A stretch of 5,079 bases of DNA from the NCBI GenBank assembly GCA_015661045.1, contig JACVQG010000130.1, positions 1 to 5,079 on the forward strand, written 5' to 3'. The notes under the pieces are model-generated. The model saw only the letters and a program-made list of their open reading frames with translations. It was not told the origin of the DNA and searched no databases. This document shows, one piece after another, positions 1-5,079 of this stretch; position 1 is the stretch's first letter; each line of letters begins with the position of its first letter. The position numbers and the translations under genes were made by a program. The stretch is from Dehalococcoidia bacterium (GTDB lineage: Bacteria > Chloroflexota > Dehalococcoidia > JACVQG01).

Positions 1-183
1 GGCGTCCGCCACGATTGGGAAAAGGGAGACCTGGTGTGCATTCCCATAAACACCACGCACCAGCACTTCAACTCGGATCCTCGTAATCCCGCCAAGTACG
101 TGGCCATACAGTCCCGGTTATATCACTACATAGGACATGGGGGTTTTCAGCACCTGGAGGATTGCCCGGAGTTTAAAGCATAA
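1..183 (+). CDS. Cupin-domain protein, C-terminal fragment (5' end outside window)
   Basis: Frame 1 is open from the first base to a TAA at 181-183 and gives 60 residues of a protein whose start lies upstream. The fragment carries a near-perfect cupin motif 2, GX5PXGX2HX3N: G9, P15, N17 (in place of the usual Gly), H20 and N24, with a further His at 22. In the cupin family the His of this motif is normally a metal ligand and the motif forms two strands of the beta-barrel. The remaining tail, rich in His and aromatic residues (LYHYIGHGGFQ), follows the barrel. Only this end is visible, so substrate and reaction cannot be given. It could be a dioxygenase-like enzyme or a small-molecule-binding cupin. 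The next gene starts 45 bases later on the same strand without an intervening terminator, so co-transcription is likely. Seen: open frame and motif. Inferred: cupin fold and metal binding. Confidence 0.75.
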   Translation, partial: GVRHDWEKGDLVCIPINTTHQHFNSDPRNPAKYVAIQSRLYHYIGHGGFQHLEDCPEFKA

Positions 184-215
184 TATGCAGGGAGTTTCAT
201 AACCCGGAGGAACTC

Positions 216-223
216 AAAGGAGG
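216..223 (+). promoter_or_regulatory. Ribosome binding site fixing a GTG start
   Basis: AAAGGAGG is an almost ideal Shine-Dalgarno sequence. It ends 5 bases before the GTG at 229. It decides the start of the binding-protein gene, because no ATG near this point would keep the signal peptide. Confidence 0.85.
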
Positions 224-228
224 CGCCT

Positions 229-1374
229 GTGAAACAAAAACTATTCATAGTCTTGATTGCCGTCCTGGTATTGGTAACGGTAGCCTGCACCCCTCGTTCA
301 GTCTCGCCCGGTATCCCTGCTCCTACTGTTGTTGCTCCCACGCCCGTTCCCACATCTAACATCTCGCCTCCAACTTCTCAAGATGTCGTCTGGGACAAGG
401 TAGTGGCAGCCGCAAAGAAAGAGGGCGTCGTGACCGTATACAGCTTTTTCTATGTAGGCGATATGGGCAGGGATATGGCTAAGACTTTTCAGCAGCGATA
501 TGGTATCCGGGTTGAAATCCTGGCCAGCCCCGGTCGCCAGACCGTGGAAAAGATCAAGGTGGAACAAACAATGAAACAGGGTGTCGCCGACGTGGTGAAC
601 ACGGGCACATCCAGCGCAACTGAGATTTCCGTTTCAGGCCTGGGTGAGAATGTGTGGCGTGAACTGCCCAGTTTGAAGGACCGCACCCAGTTTTTGGTTG
701 ACCCTGTTTATTCACCTTCCGGGGACCTGTTGTTTTCGTCCTTAACATTTATAACCCCGGCAATAAATACCAATCTGGTAAAGCCCCAGGATGAGCCGAA
801 GTCCTTCAAGGACTTTCTCGACCCCAAATGGAAAGGTCATATCATCTCTCTGGACCCCCGTACCGGGGGCGGCTCTCTATTCACCGCCTTGGCCACGATG
901 AAGTATTTTAAAATTCTGGAGGATGATTACTGGCGCCAGATGGTTCCCCAGTTACAGCTCTTTGGCGGCAGCCAGCAGGAGCAGTACCGGATGGTGGGAC
1001 GTGGAGAATATAAAGTGGCCTTACCGGCCAGCGACTCACCTATCGCTCCTCTTCTCGCCGAGGGTGCGCCCATGAAGTTACTGGCTATGGATGAGGGGAC
1101 TGTAGCACAGGGCGACTCCATAATGGCTATAAAAGGGGCGCCTCACCCCAATGCAGCCAAACTGTTTATCGATTGGGTCCTTTCACCCGAAGGGCAGGAA
1201 GTCTATGCGAAGGCAGCCAAACTTAACCCTATGCGCAAGGGCGTACCTGGTTACATGATACCCGGGGCCACTTTAGTTCCCAAGAAAGTCATAAATCGCA
1301 CCTGGGAAGCATCCCAGGCAGCCAACGATTACCAGAAATCCGGAGTCCTGGAGCAGATATTCGGCAAGCGGTAA
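229..1374 (+). CDS. ABC transporter solute-binding lipoprotein (iron/polyamine-type family)
   Basis: This gene encodes a 381-residue protein starting at GTG. Residues 1-19 are a lipoprotein signal peptide: K2 and K4, a hydrophobic core at 5-18, then a lipobox-like TVAC with C20 as the lipidated residue. A Pro/Thr/Ser-rich linker (about 21-50) tethers the mature domain to the membrane. The rest resembles family 1 extracellular solute-binding proteins of the ferric-iron/polyamine/thiamine group. The typical first strand after an AAKKEG helix is at 61-72, the FLDPKWKG segment at 196-203 is followed by a GGG turn at 213-215, and the helix HPNAAKLFIDWVLSPEGQ at 306-323 is typical of the C-terminal lobe. 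Such proteins deliver a ligand to an ABC importer outside the membrane. The ligand cannot be read from sequence. No permease or ATPase gene follows, and a strong terminator lies directly after the stop, so partners must be upstream or elsewhere. Length is normal for the family, with no sign of damage. Confidence 0.88.
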   Translation: MKQKLFIVLIAVLVLVTVACTPRSVSPGIPAPTVVAPTPVPTSNISPPTSQDVVWDKVVAAAKKEGVVTVYSFFYVGDMGRDMAKTFQQRYGIRVEILASPGRQTVEKIKVEQTMKQGVADVVNTGTSSATEISVSGLGENVWRELPSLKDRTQFLVDPVYSPSGDLLFSSLTFITPAINTNLVKPQDEPKSFKDFLDPKWKGHIISLDPRTGGGSLFTALATMKYFKILEDDYWRQMVPQLQLFGGSQQEQYRMVGRGEYKVALPASDSPIAPLLAEGAPMKLLAMDEGTVAQGDSIMAIKGAPHPNAAKLFIDWVLSPEGQEVYAKAAKLNPMRKGVPGYMIPGATLVPKKVINRTWEASQAANDYQKSGVLEQIFGKR

Positions 1375-1400
1375 ACAGGGGCCGACGATAGTCTGAGCTT

Positions 1401-1450
1401 AAGCCTGTGGTGTAGGTTTTGTGAACCTATACCGCAGGCTTTGTTTTTGT
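1401..1450 (+). terminator. Rho-independent terminator after the binding-protein gene
   Basis: Arms 1401-1418 and 1424-1441 pair over 18 positions, with two G-T wobbles (1408/1434 and 1412/1430), around the 5-base loop TTGTG. The hairpin is followed by the T-rich run TTGTTTTTGTT. It lies 26 bases past the stop of the solute-binding-protein gene and separates that unit from the kinase operon. Confidence 0.88.
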
Positions 1451-1487
1451 TACATTGATCCTTTGCTGCAATAGTACCCCGATTATT

Positions 1488-1514
1488 TTGCCATATCTTG
1501 ATGTATAATATTAT
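1488..1514 (+). promoter_or_regulatory. Possible sigma-70-type promoter for the kinase-regulator operon
   Basis: An AT-rich stretch between the terminator and the kinase gene holds a perfect TATAAT (1504-1509), an overlapping TATTAT (1509-1514) and a TTGCCA (1488-1493). TTGCCA matches the -35 consensus at 5 of 6 bases, but its spacing is 10 bases to TATAAT and 15 to TATTAT, both shorter than the usual 16-18. A second TATAAT at 1564-1569 lacks a good -35 box. A promoter is expected here because the preceding unit is terminated, but which box is used is unclear. Confidence 0.35.
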
Positions 1515-1582
1515 TGAGACCACATCCTTTTTAGCTATGCACCCCCTTAACAGGTTCACCCGATATAATTGCCGAAAAGTCT

Positions 1583-1587
1583 GGAGG
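1583..1587 (+). promoter_or_regulatory. Ribosome binding site of the histidine kinase gene
   Basis: GGAGG ends 4 bases before the ATG at 1592. The spacing is short but acceptable. It supports this start, which also places the positively charged N-terminus directly before the first membrane helix. Confidence 0.7.
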
Positions 1588-1591
1588 CATA

Positions 1592-3574
1592 ATGAAACTT
1601 CAGATAAAGGTCCCATTTCTTGTAGTTGGGATACTTCTTATTATTGGCATTATCTCCGGCGGAATGATTCTCTACTACCACTGGCGCGCCAGCGTCAGTC
1701 AATTCGAACAGATGGCTATGGTACTGGCAGGCGCAGTGCGGGGTTCTCTCGAACAAAACATGCTGACCGGCGAACGTACCCAAACTCAGGAAGCTCTGGC
1801 CTATATAGCTAAAGAGAAAATGGTAAAAGAAGTGGTCTTGTTCGCACCGTCCGGCACAGTTGCAGCTTCAAGTGAGTTCCCGGATGTAGGCAAAATAATG
1901 CCCTCTGATGATCTCCGATATGTGCTTCAGTCCGGTGAAGTGTCAATGCGGGCTGAGTTATACGATAGAAAACGAGAACTCTGGGTACTTACCCCTATTT
2001 TTAATAGAAAGGAATGCCAGAGTTGCCATAGTCCTGGCGACAGAATCCTTGGGGTTATAAAAGTTAGCCTGGATGCTACGCCTCTCGATAATCAGGCAAA
2101 AAAAGAAACGTTTTTTATAGGCATACTCGGGGTATTGAGTTTCACTGTAATCGGCGCCAGCCTTGCTTTTGCTCTTAAACGGGCCGTTTTGAATCCGATT
2201 TCGAAGCTAACTATATCTGCAAGCAAGCTTTCTCTGGGGGATTATTCGGAGAGGGTTAACGATGAGAAAAATGACGAACCTGGCATTCTCGCCAAAGCCT
2301 TTAACGTGATGGCGGCCAGTATTGAGCAGCGAACTCGAGAATTGGAGGCTTCCCGGCAGGAACTTGCCCGGTGGAATCTCGGCCTGGAAGACAGGATACA
2401 GCAAAGAACGAAAGAACTGTCTGCTTTGAATGCAGTAATTACGGCTGTTAGCCAGTCCTTTAATCTGAGGAAAATACTGAATGATGCCCTGCCCATAATA
2501 TTAGAGGCTGTCAGGGTAGAAGGGGGCTCAGTCCATACGTTGGATGAAAGTGGGCAGTTTACAATAATAGCTCATCATGGGTTCTCTTCGGAATACATCC
2601 GGAAAATTGACTGCTTGAGGCCCGGACAAGCAATAGTTGGAAACACTGTTTCATTTGATCACCCGATTATCGTTAATGATTACTCGAACAACCCGAGGGC
2701 AATCGAAATCGCCGGGTTTGGCGCCTATGTTAGTTTTCCAATGAAATCGAACAGTAGAGTCCTCGGTGTTCTGACACTGGCAAGCCACAGTTCCAATGCG
2801 TTTAATGCTGAGACCTTGCGTTTGGTCTCAGCTATCGCAGATGCCTTAGGTATTGCCGTAGACAATGCCAGGGCAGCCCTGAAGCTGGAAGAGGCGAATA
2901 AAATAAGGGAGGACCTCCTGAAAAAGCTTATCTCGGCTCAGGAAGAAGAAAGGCGCCGCATCGCCCGCGAACTGCATGACGATGCGAGTCAGTCTCTAGC
3001 TGCGCTGGCTATCAGCCTGGAAACAATTTCTGAGGACTTACCGGAACAATACCAGGGATTGAAGAAGAGACTCGATACGCTTAACGAGCAGGCGATAAAG
3101 ACTCTGGGGGGAATACGCACTCTTGCTCTGGAGTTGCGCCCCAGCGCTCTGGACGACCTGGGACTTGGAGCAGCAATAGACTGGTATGCCAGGGACTATC
3201 TAGCCAAGCGGGGACTCAATGTAAAAATCGAAGTACAAAATCAAAAGGTGAAACTGCCTGCAAATACAGAAACAATGTTGTTCAGAATTGTTCAGGAAGC
3301 TTTAACAAATATCGTCAAGCATGCTGAGGCTACACAGGTTAAGGTGATGCTAAACGTTAGTGACTCCTCCGCCGTTGTGCAGATTCAGGATAACGGAAAA
3401 GGGTTTGATGTTGAGGTGGCTTTGAGAAAGGAAAATGTACGGCAGCACCTTGGTCTCCTTGGAATGGCTGAACGGGTCGCTTTGTTGGATGGCAAATTCG
3501 TCATTGAATCTCAGCCAGAAGGGGGAACGTATTTACGCATAGAAGTACCGGTGAAGGGAGATACTGTTGTTTAA
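1592..3574 (+). CDS. Membrane sensor histidine kinase with haem-c (CxxCH) sensor, HAMP and GAF domains, NarX/HisKA_3 type
   Basis: This gene encodes a 660-residue inner-membrane kinase. Visible order: membrane helix 1 (about 9-28); extracytoplasmic sensor (about 30-172) with C142-x-x-C145-H146 in the context PIFNRKECQSCHSPGD; membrane helix 2 (about 174-194); HAMP (about 195-247, starting at the NPISKL segment); charged coiled coil (about 243-278); GAF domain (about 285-428); HisKA_3 dimerisation segment with phospho-acceptor H462 in RELHDDASQ; and HATPase_c with N-box N573 (EALTNIVKHA), G1 box DNGKGF (600-605) and GLLGMAERV (621-629). D463 to Q467 fits the DxxxQ phosphatase motif known from NarX-type kinases, so it probably both phosphorylates and dephosphorylates its partner. 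CxxCH is the covalent haem attachment motif, and c-type haem in a periplasmic PAS/CACHE-like sensor is known from Geobacter chemoreceptors. Sensing of redox state, NO, CO or O2 is therefore inferred. The stop codon overlaps the ATG of the regulator gene (TAATG), so the two are translationally coupled and very likely a cognate pair. Confidence 0.93.
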   Translation: MKLQIKVPFLVVGILLIIGIISGGMILYYHWRASVSQFEQMAMVLAGAVRGSLEQNMLTGERTQTQEALAYIAKEKMVKEVVLFAPSGTVAASSEFPDVGKIMPSDDLRYVLQSGEVSMRAELYDRKRELWVLTPIFNRKECQSCHSPGDRILGVIKVSLDATPLDNQAKKETFFIGILGVLSFTVIGASLAFALKRAVLNPISKLTISASKLSLGDYSERVNDEKNDEPGILAKAFNVMAASIEQRTRELEASRQELARWNLGLEDRIQQRTKELSALNAVITAVSQSFNLRKILNDALPIILEAVRVEGGSVHTLDESGQFTIIAHHGFSSEYIRKIDCLRPGQAIVGNTVSFDHPIIVNDYSNNPRAIEIAGFGAYVSFPMKSNSRVLGVLTLASHSSNAFNAETLRLVSAIADALGIAVDNARAALKLEEANKIREDLLKKLISAQEEERRRIARELHDDASQSLAALAISLETISEDLPEQYQGLKKRLDTLNEQAIKTLGGIRTLALELRPSALDDLGLGAAIDWYARDYLAKRGLNVKIEVQNQKVKLPANTETMLFRIVQEALTNIVKHAEATQVKVMLNVSDSSAVVQIQDNGKGFDVEVALRKENVRQHLGLLGMAERVALLDGKFVIESQPEGGTYLRIEVPVKGDTVV

Positions 3575-4227
3575 TGGGTAAGATAAAAATATTCCTGGCA
3601 GATGACCACTTAATTCTGCGTGAAGGTATTCGCTCTCTGTTGCAAAAGCTGCCCGACATCGAAGTGGTTGGAGAGGCTACCGACGGTGAAACCGCAGTTA
3701 ATGAAGTTAGCCGGATAATACCCGATGTGGTGCTCATGGATATAACAATGCCTAAGTTAAATGGGTTGGAAGCGACGCGCCAGATAAAGGAGAAACACCC
3801 ACAGGTAAAAGTGCTTATTCTGACGATGCATGAAACCGGTCAATATCTGTCCGAGATGCTCCAGGCGGGGGCATCGGGATATGTGGTAAAGACAACCACT
3901 TCTGCCGATTTGATATCGGCAATAAGAGCAGTTTACCACGGGGACGTATATCTGTATCCATCAATAGCCCGTATGTTAGTGGAGGACTACTTAAGTCAGG
4001 TGAAGACAGGGGAAGAGAAAACAAGCTATGAAGGTTTGACCGGCCGTGAACGGGAAATACTGGCCTACATTGCAGAAGACAAGAAAAATAAAGAAATCGC
4101 TGATACGCTAGGTATCAGCGTAAGGACGGTGCAGGCCCATAGGACCAACCTTATGGACAAGCTGGGCGCTCATGATCGTACGGAACTGGTCAAGTATGCT
4201 ATACGAAAAGGCATCATAAACCTGTAA
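3574..4227 (+). CDS. NarL/FixJ-family response regulator (receiver plus LuxR-type HTH)
   Basis: This gene encodes a 217-residue cytoplasmic transcription regulator. The receiver domain (3-120) has the full active site: acidic pair D10/D11 (ADDH), phospho-acceptor D56 in VVLMDITMP, T84 and K106. A linker (about 121-152) leads to a LuxR-type helix-turn-helix (about 153-215), with LTGREREIL at 155-163 and the recognition region NKEIADTLGISVRTVQAHR (172-190). Length and layout are normal for NarL-type regulators, which dimerise and bind DNA once phosphorylated. The start ATG shares one base with the stop codon of the kinase gene. The nearest purine-rich site, AAGGGAG at 3554-3560, is 13 bases away, so initiation probably depends on ribosomes finishing the kinase. 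Two tandem TAA stops (4225-4230) end the gene. The partner kinase is almost certainly the upstream gene. Target promoters cannot be read directly, although a palindrome sits just downstream at 4303-4318. Confidence 0.95.
   Translation: MGKIKIFLADDHLILREGIRSLLQKLPDIEVVGEATDGETAVNEVSRIIPDVVLMDITMPKLNGLEATRQIKEKHPQVKVLILTMHETGQYLSEMLQAGASGYVVKTTTSADLISAIRAVYHGDVYLYPSIARMLVEDYLSQVKTGEEKTSYEGLTGREREILAYIAEDKKNKEIADTLGISVRTVQAHRTNLMDKLGAHDRTELVKYAIRKGIINL
4098..4120. repeat. Perfect 9-bp inverted repeat inside the regulator's HTH codons
   Basis: CGCTGATAC (4098-4106) and GTATCAGCG (4112-4120) are exact reverse complements around the 5-base GCTAG. The repeat covers the codons for IADTLGIS of the DNA-binding helix-turn-helix. 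It may be only a by-product of coding. It could also form an mRNA hairpin or a DNA dyad. Confidence 0.5.
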
Positions 4228-4255
4228 TAACCTCAGTTCAAGATACATCGTATCG

Positions 4256-4289
4256 AGACGCTATGCACGCATAGCGTCTTTTCGTTTTT
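4256..4289 (+). terminator. Rho-independent terminator after the kinase-regulator operon
   Basis: A perfect 10-bp stem, AGACGCTATG (4256-4265) with CATAGCGTCT (4270-4279), closes a CACG loop and runs into TTTTCGTTTTT. It starts 26 bases after the second TAA. A small GATAC-ATC-GTATC hairpin (4242-4254) lies just before it. It should end most transcription from the kinase operon, so the next regulator gene needs readthrough or its own promoter. Confidence 0.9.
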
Positions 4290-4302
4290 CTACCAGGTCT
4301 AA

Positions 4303-4318
4303 TCCCATCATGATGGGA
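4303..4318. promoter_or_regulatory. Perfect 16-bp palindrome, candidate operator
   Basis: TCCCATCATGATGGGA is its own reverse complement with no loop, which suits a dimeric DNA-binding protein better than an RNA hairpin. It lies 14 bases past the terminator T-run and 103 bases upstream of the ATG of the receiver-only regulator. Candidate promoter boxes downstream of it (for example TTGAAA at 4343-4348, with a weak TACGCT at 4366-4371) are poor matches. Binding by the neighbouring NarL-type regulator is an inference only. Confidence 0.35.
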
Positions 4319-4408
4319 GAACGTAAATGCACATTGATTCTATTGAAAAACACCTATGGTTCTCTTACGCTTGAAATAGTCAGGTTATACACCTGCTGTG
4401 GGGAAAAT

Positions 4409-4412
4409 AGGA
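4409..4412 (+). promoter_or_regulatory. Ribosome binding site supporting the ATG at 4422
   Basis: AGGA lies 9 bases before the ATG at 4422. It falls inside the 8-codon extension that a GTG start at 4398 would give, so it argues for the shorter protein. The next base run, GGGG at 4416-4419, is too close to be the main site. Confidence 0.5.
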
Positions 4413-4421
4413 ATTGGGGTG

Positions 4422-4883
4422 ATGGCTAAGATTAAGATTTTAGTGGCTGAAGAGCATACGCTTTGTTGTGAGGCTATTTGCGCCCTTTTGAGAAATAACG
4501 AGAACATAGATGTAATTGATCAAGCATACAATGGGAAAGAAGTGCTGGAGAAAGTGAGTAAACAATTACCAGATGTCGTCCTGATGGATTCCGCTATGCC
4601 CATCATGAATGGTGTGGAGGTCACTCACCAACTGCGCAAACGTAACATCACGTCCAGAGTCTTGCTTATTACCATCTATGAAAACAAAGAGGTTATCCTT
4701 GCCGCGCTTCGTGCCGGGGTCAACGGCTTTATCTCGAAGAATGCGACCGGCTCCGACTTGGTTTCGGCCATTTTCGCTGTATCTCGTGGTGACTTTTTCC
4801 TATATCCTTCCGTAGCAAAAATCATGGTTCGCGATTATCTTCAGGATTTAAAGAAAACGATGAGACCTGACCACCTGAGTTAG
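4422..4883 (+). CDS. Receiver-only response regulator, paralogue of the upstream regulator lacking the HTH
   Basis: This gene encodes 153 residues from ATG 4422. An in-frame GTG at 4398 would add 8 residues, but MAKIKILVAEEH aligns at once with the start of the regulator at 3574. By hand alignment the two share about 59 of 143 positions without a gap, through the linker motif YPSxAxxxVxDYL. Phospho-acceptor D56 (VVLMDSAMP), T84 and K106 are present. The acidic pair is E10/E11 instead of D10/D11, which may alter Mg2+ binding. The protein ends at TAG (4881-4883) just where the LuxR-type DNA-binding domain should begin, so it has no output domain. Single-domain receivers act as phosphate sinks, phosphorelay carriers or protein-protein switches. 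Given the adjacent kinase, competition with or modulation of the full-length regulator is the likeliest role (inference). It may also be a decaying duplicate. It sits 54 bases before the fdhD-like gene without a clear terminator, so the two may share a transcript. Confidence 0.85.
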   Translation: MAKIKILVAEEHTLCCEAICALLRNNENIDVIDQAYNGKEVLEKVSKQLPDVVLMDSAMPIMNGVEVTHQLRKRNITSRVLLITIYENKEVILAALRAGVNGFISKNATGSDLVSAIFAVSRGDFFLYPSVAKIMVRDYLQDLKKTMRPDHLS

Positions 4884-4926
4884 GAATTGACGTCTCTGGA
4901 CGTTAGATTGCGTAGCAAATGGGACT

Positions 4927-4931
4927 GGAGG
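4927..4931 (+). promoter_or_regulatory. Ribosome binding site of the fdhD-like gene
   Basis: GGAGG ends 6 bases before the ATG at 4938, an ideal spacing. It is the main reason for calling a real gene start here rather than an accidental open frame. Confidence 0.75.
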
Positions 4932-4937
4932 TTACCG

Positions 4938-5079
4938 ATGATATCCAGTGCAGTCAAATTATCATCAGTGCTGGAATTAGATGGAGTGGAAAGCCATGCT
5001 TGGTATGCGAACGGCATGTGGCAACGAATTCCGGGCAAATTACCGGAAGAGCAAAAACTTTCTATTTTCGTCAATGGCC
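4938..5079 (+). CDS. fdhD: Probable formate dehydrogenase accessory sulfurtransferase FdhD, N-terminal fragment (cut by window end)
   Basis: An open frame from ATG 4938 runs to the window edge, giving 47 residues. After a variable N-terminus it contains a W-x(4)-G-x-W segment (Trp42/Trp49 if aligned loosely; here WYANGMWQRIPG) followed by LPEEQKLSIFVNG at the edge. This resembles the start of FdhD, where an acidic EE precedes a strand ending in a conserved NG (EEVPVALVYNG in E. coli). In FdhD this leads to the catalytic cysteine loop and the substrate-cofactor-binding core, all beyond the window. FdhD passes sulfur from a cysteine desulfurase (IscS) to the bis-MGD cofactor of formate dehydrogenase in the cytoplasm and is needed for its activity. 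The strong ribosome binding site supports the start. The identification rests on a short N-terminal motif, so another small-fold protein remains possible. The position just downstream of two regulators suggests formate dehydrogenase or another molybdoenzyme gene follows. Confidence 0.62.
   Translation, partial: MISSAVKLSSVLELDGVESHAWYANGMWQRIPGKLPEEQKLSIFVNG

Noticed and set aside
1329..1616. Minus-strand open frame across the first terminator and promoter region
   Set aside because: It reads through a clear terminator hairpin and both flanking genes, and shows no family-like pattern.
1498..1812. 104-codon + strand open frame overlapping the start of the histidine kinase
   Set aside because: It lies out of frame over the kinase's membrane and sensor codons, lacks a ribosome binding site and has a low-quality composition. 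The kinase frame has clear domains.
3903..3921. 7-bp inverted repeat TGCCGAT/ATCGGCA inside the full-length regulator
   Set aside because: Repeats of this length are expected by chance several times in 5 kb, and it lies in well-conserved receiver codons.
4398..4421. Upstream GTG start adding 8 residues to the receiver-only regulator
   Set aside because: The ATG at 4422 aligns exactly with the paralogue's start and has AGGA at a suitable distance. The extension (MGKIGIGV) lies before the first strand and matches nothing in the family.
4310..4429. 39-codon open frame beginning ATGATGGGA between the terminator and the receiver-only gene
   Set aside because: It has no ribosome binding site, its start lies inside the palindrome, it overlaps the start of the next gene, and its product shows no recognisable pattern.
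4887..4906. Weak hairpin (core ACGTC-TCTG-GACGT) between the receiver-only gene and fdhD as a terminator, or TTGACG as a -35 box
   Set aside because: The stem has only 5 good base pairs and no T-run follows. No -10 box lies at 16-18 bases from TTGACG.

Overview
The window reads as a piece of a bacterial chromosome. All recognisable genes lie on the + strand, and I see no rRNA, tRNA, CRISPR array, transposase or insertion-sequence ends. The organism cannot be fixed from this sequence. A lipid-anchored binding protein with a Pro/Thr-rich linker, a sensor kinase carrying a c-type haem motif, NarL-type regulators and a formate dehydrogenase accessory gene together would suit an anaerobic or facultative environmental bacterium. 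Chloroflexota (Dehalococcoidia-like) is a guess from overall flavour, not a demonstrated assignment.

Left part (1-1450): the C-terminal end of a cupin-fold protein (1-183) is followed 45 bases later by a lipoprotein solute-binding protein of an ABC importer (229-1374). A strong hairpin plus T-rich tract (1401-1450) closes this unit. No permease or ATPase gene is present in the window.

Middle part (1451-4289): after a promoter-like AT-rich stretch comes a two-gene two-component operon. The first gene is a 660-residue membrane histidine kinase (1592-3574) with an extracytoplasmic CxxCH (haem c attachment) sensor, HAMP, coiled coil, GAF, HisKA_3 and HATPase domains. The second is a NarL/FixJ-type response regulator (3574-4227), whose ATG overlaps the kinase stop codon by one base. 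A perfect 10-bp-stem terminator follows.

Right part (4290-5079): an intergenic stretch with a perfect 16-bp palindrome precedes a second response regulator (4422-4883). This one is a gap-free paralogue of the first receiver (about 40% identical by hand count) but stops where the LuxR-type DNA-binding domain should start. After 54 bases with no evident terminator comes the start of a gene that looks like fdhD (4938-5079, cut by the window end), which encodes the sulfurtransferase that activates the molybdenum/tungsten cofactor of formate dehydrogenase.

Working model (inference): a haem-based redox or gas sensor kinase phosphorylates the full-length regulator. The receiver-only paralogue competes for, buffers or modifies that phosphate flow. 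The system may control formate dehydrogenase or another molybdoenzyme gene set beginning at the right edge. The most interesting parts are the haem-c kinase, the output-less paralogue with its altered acidic pocket, and their linkage to fdhD.
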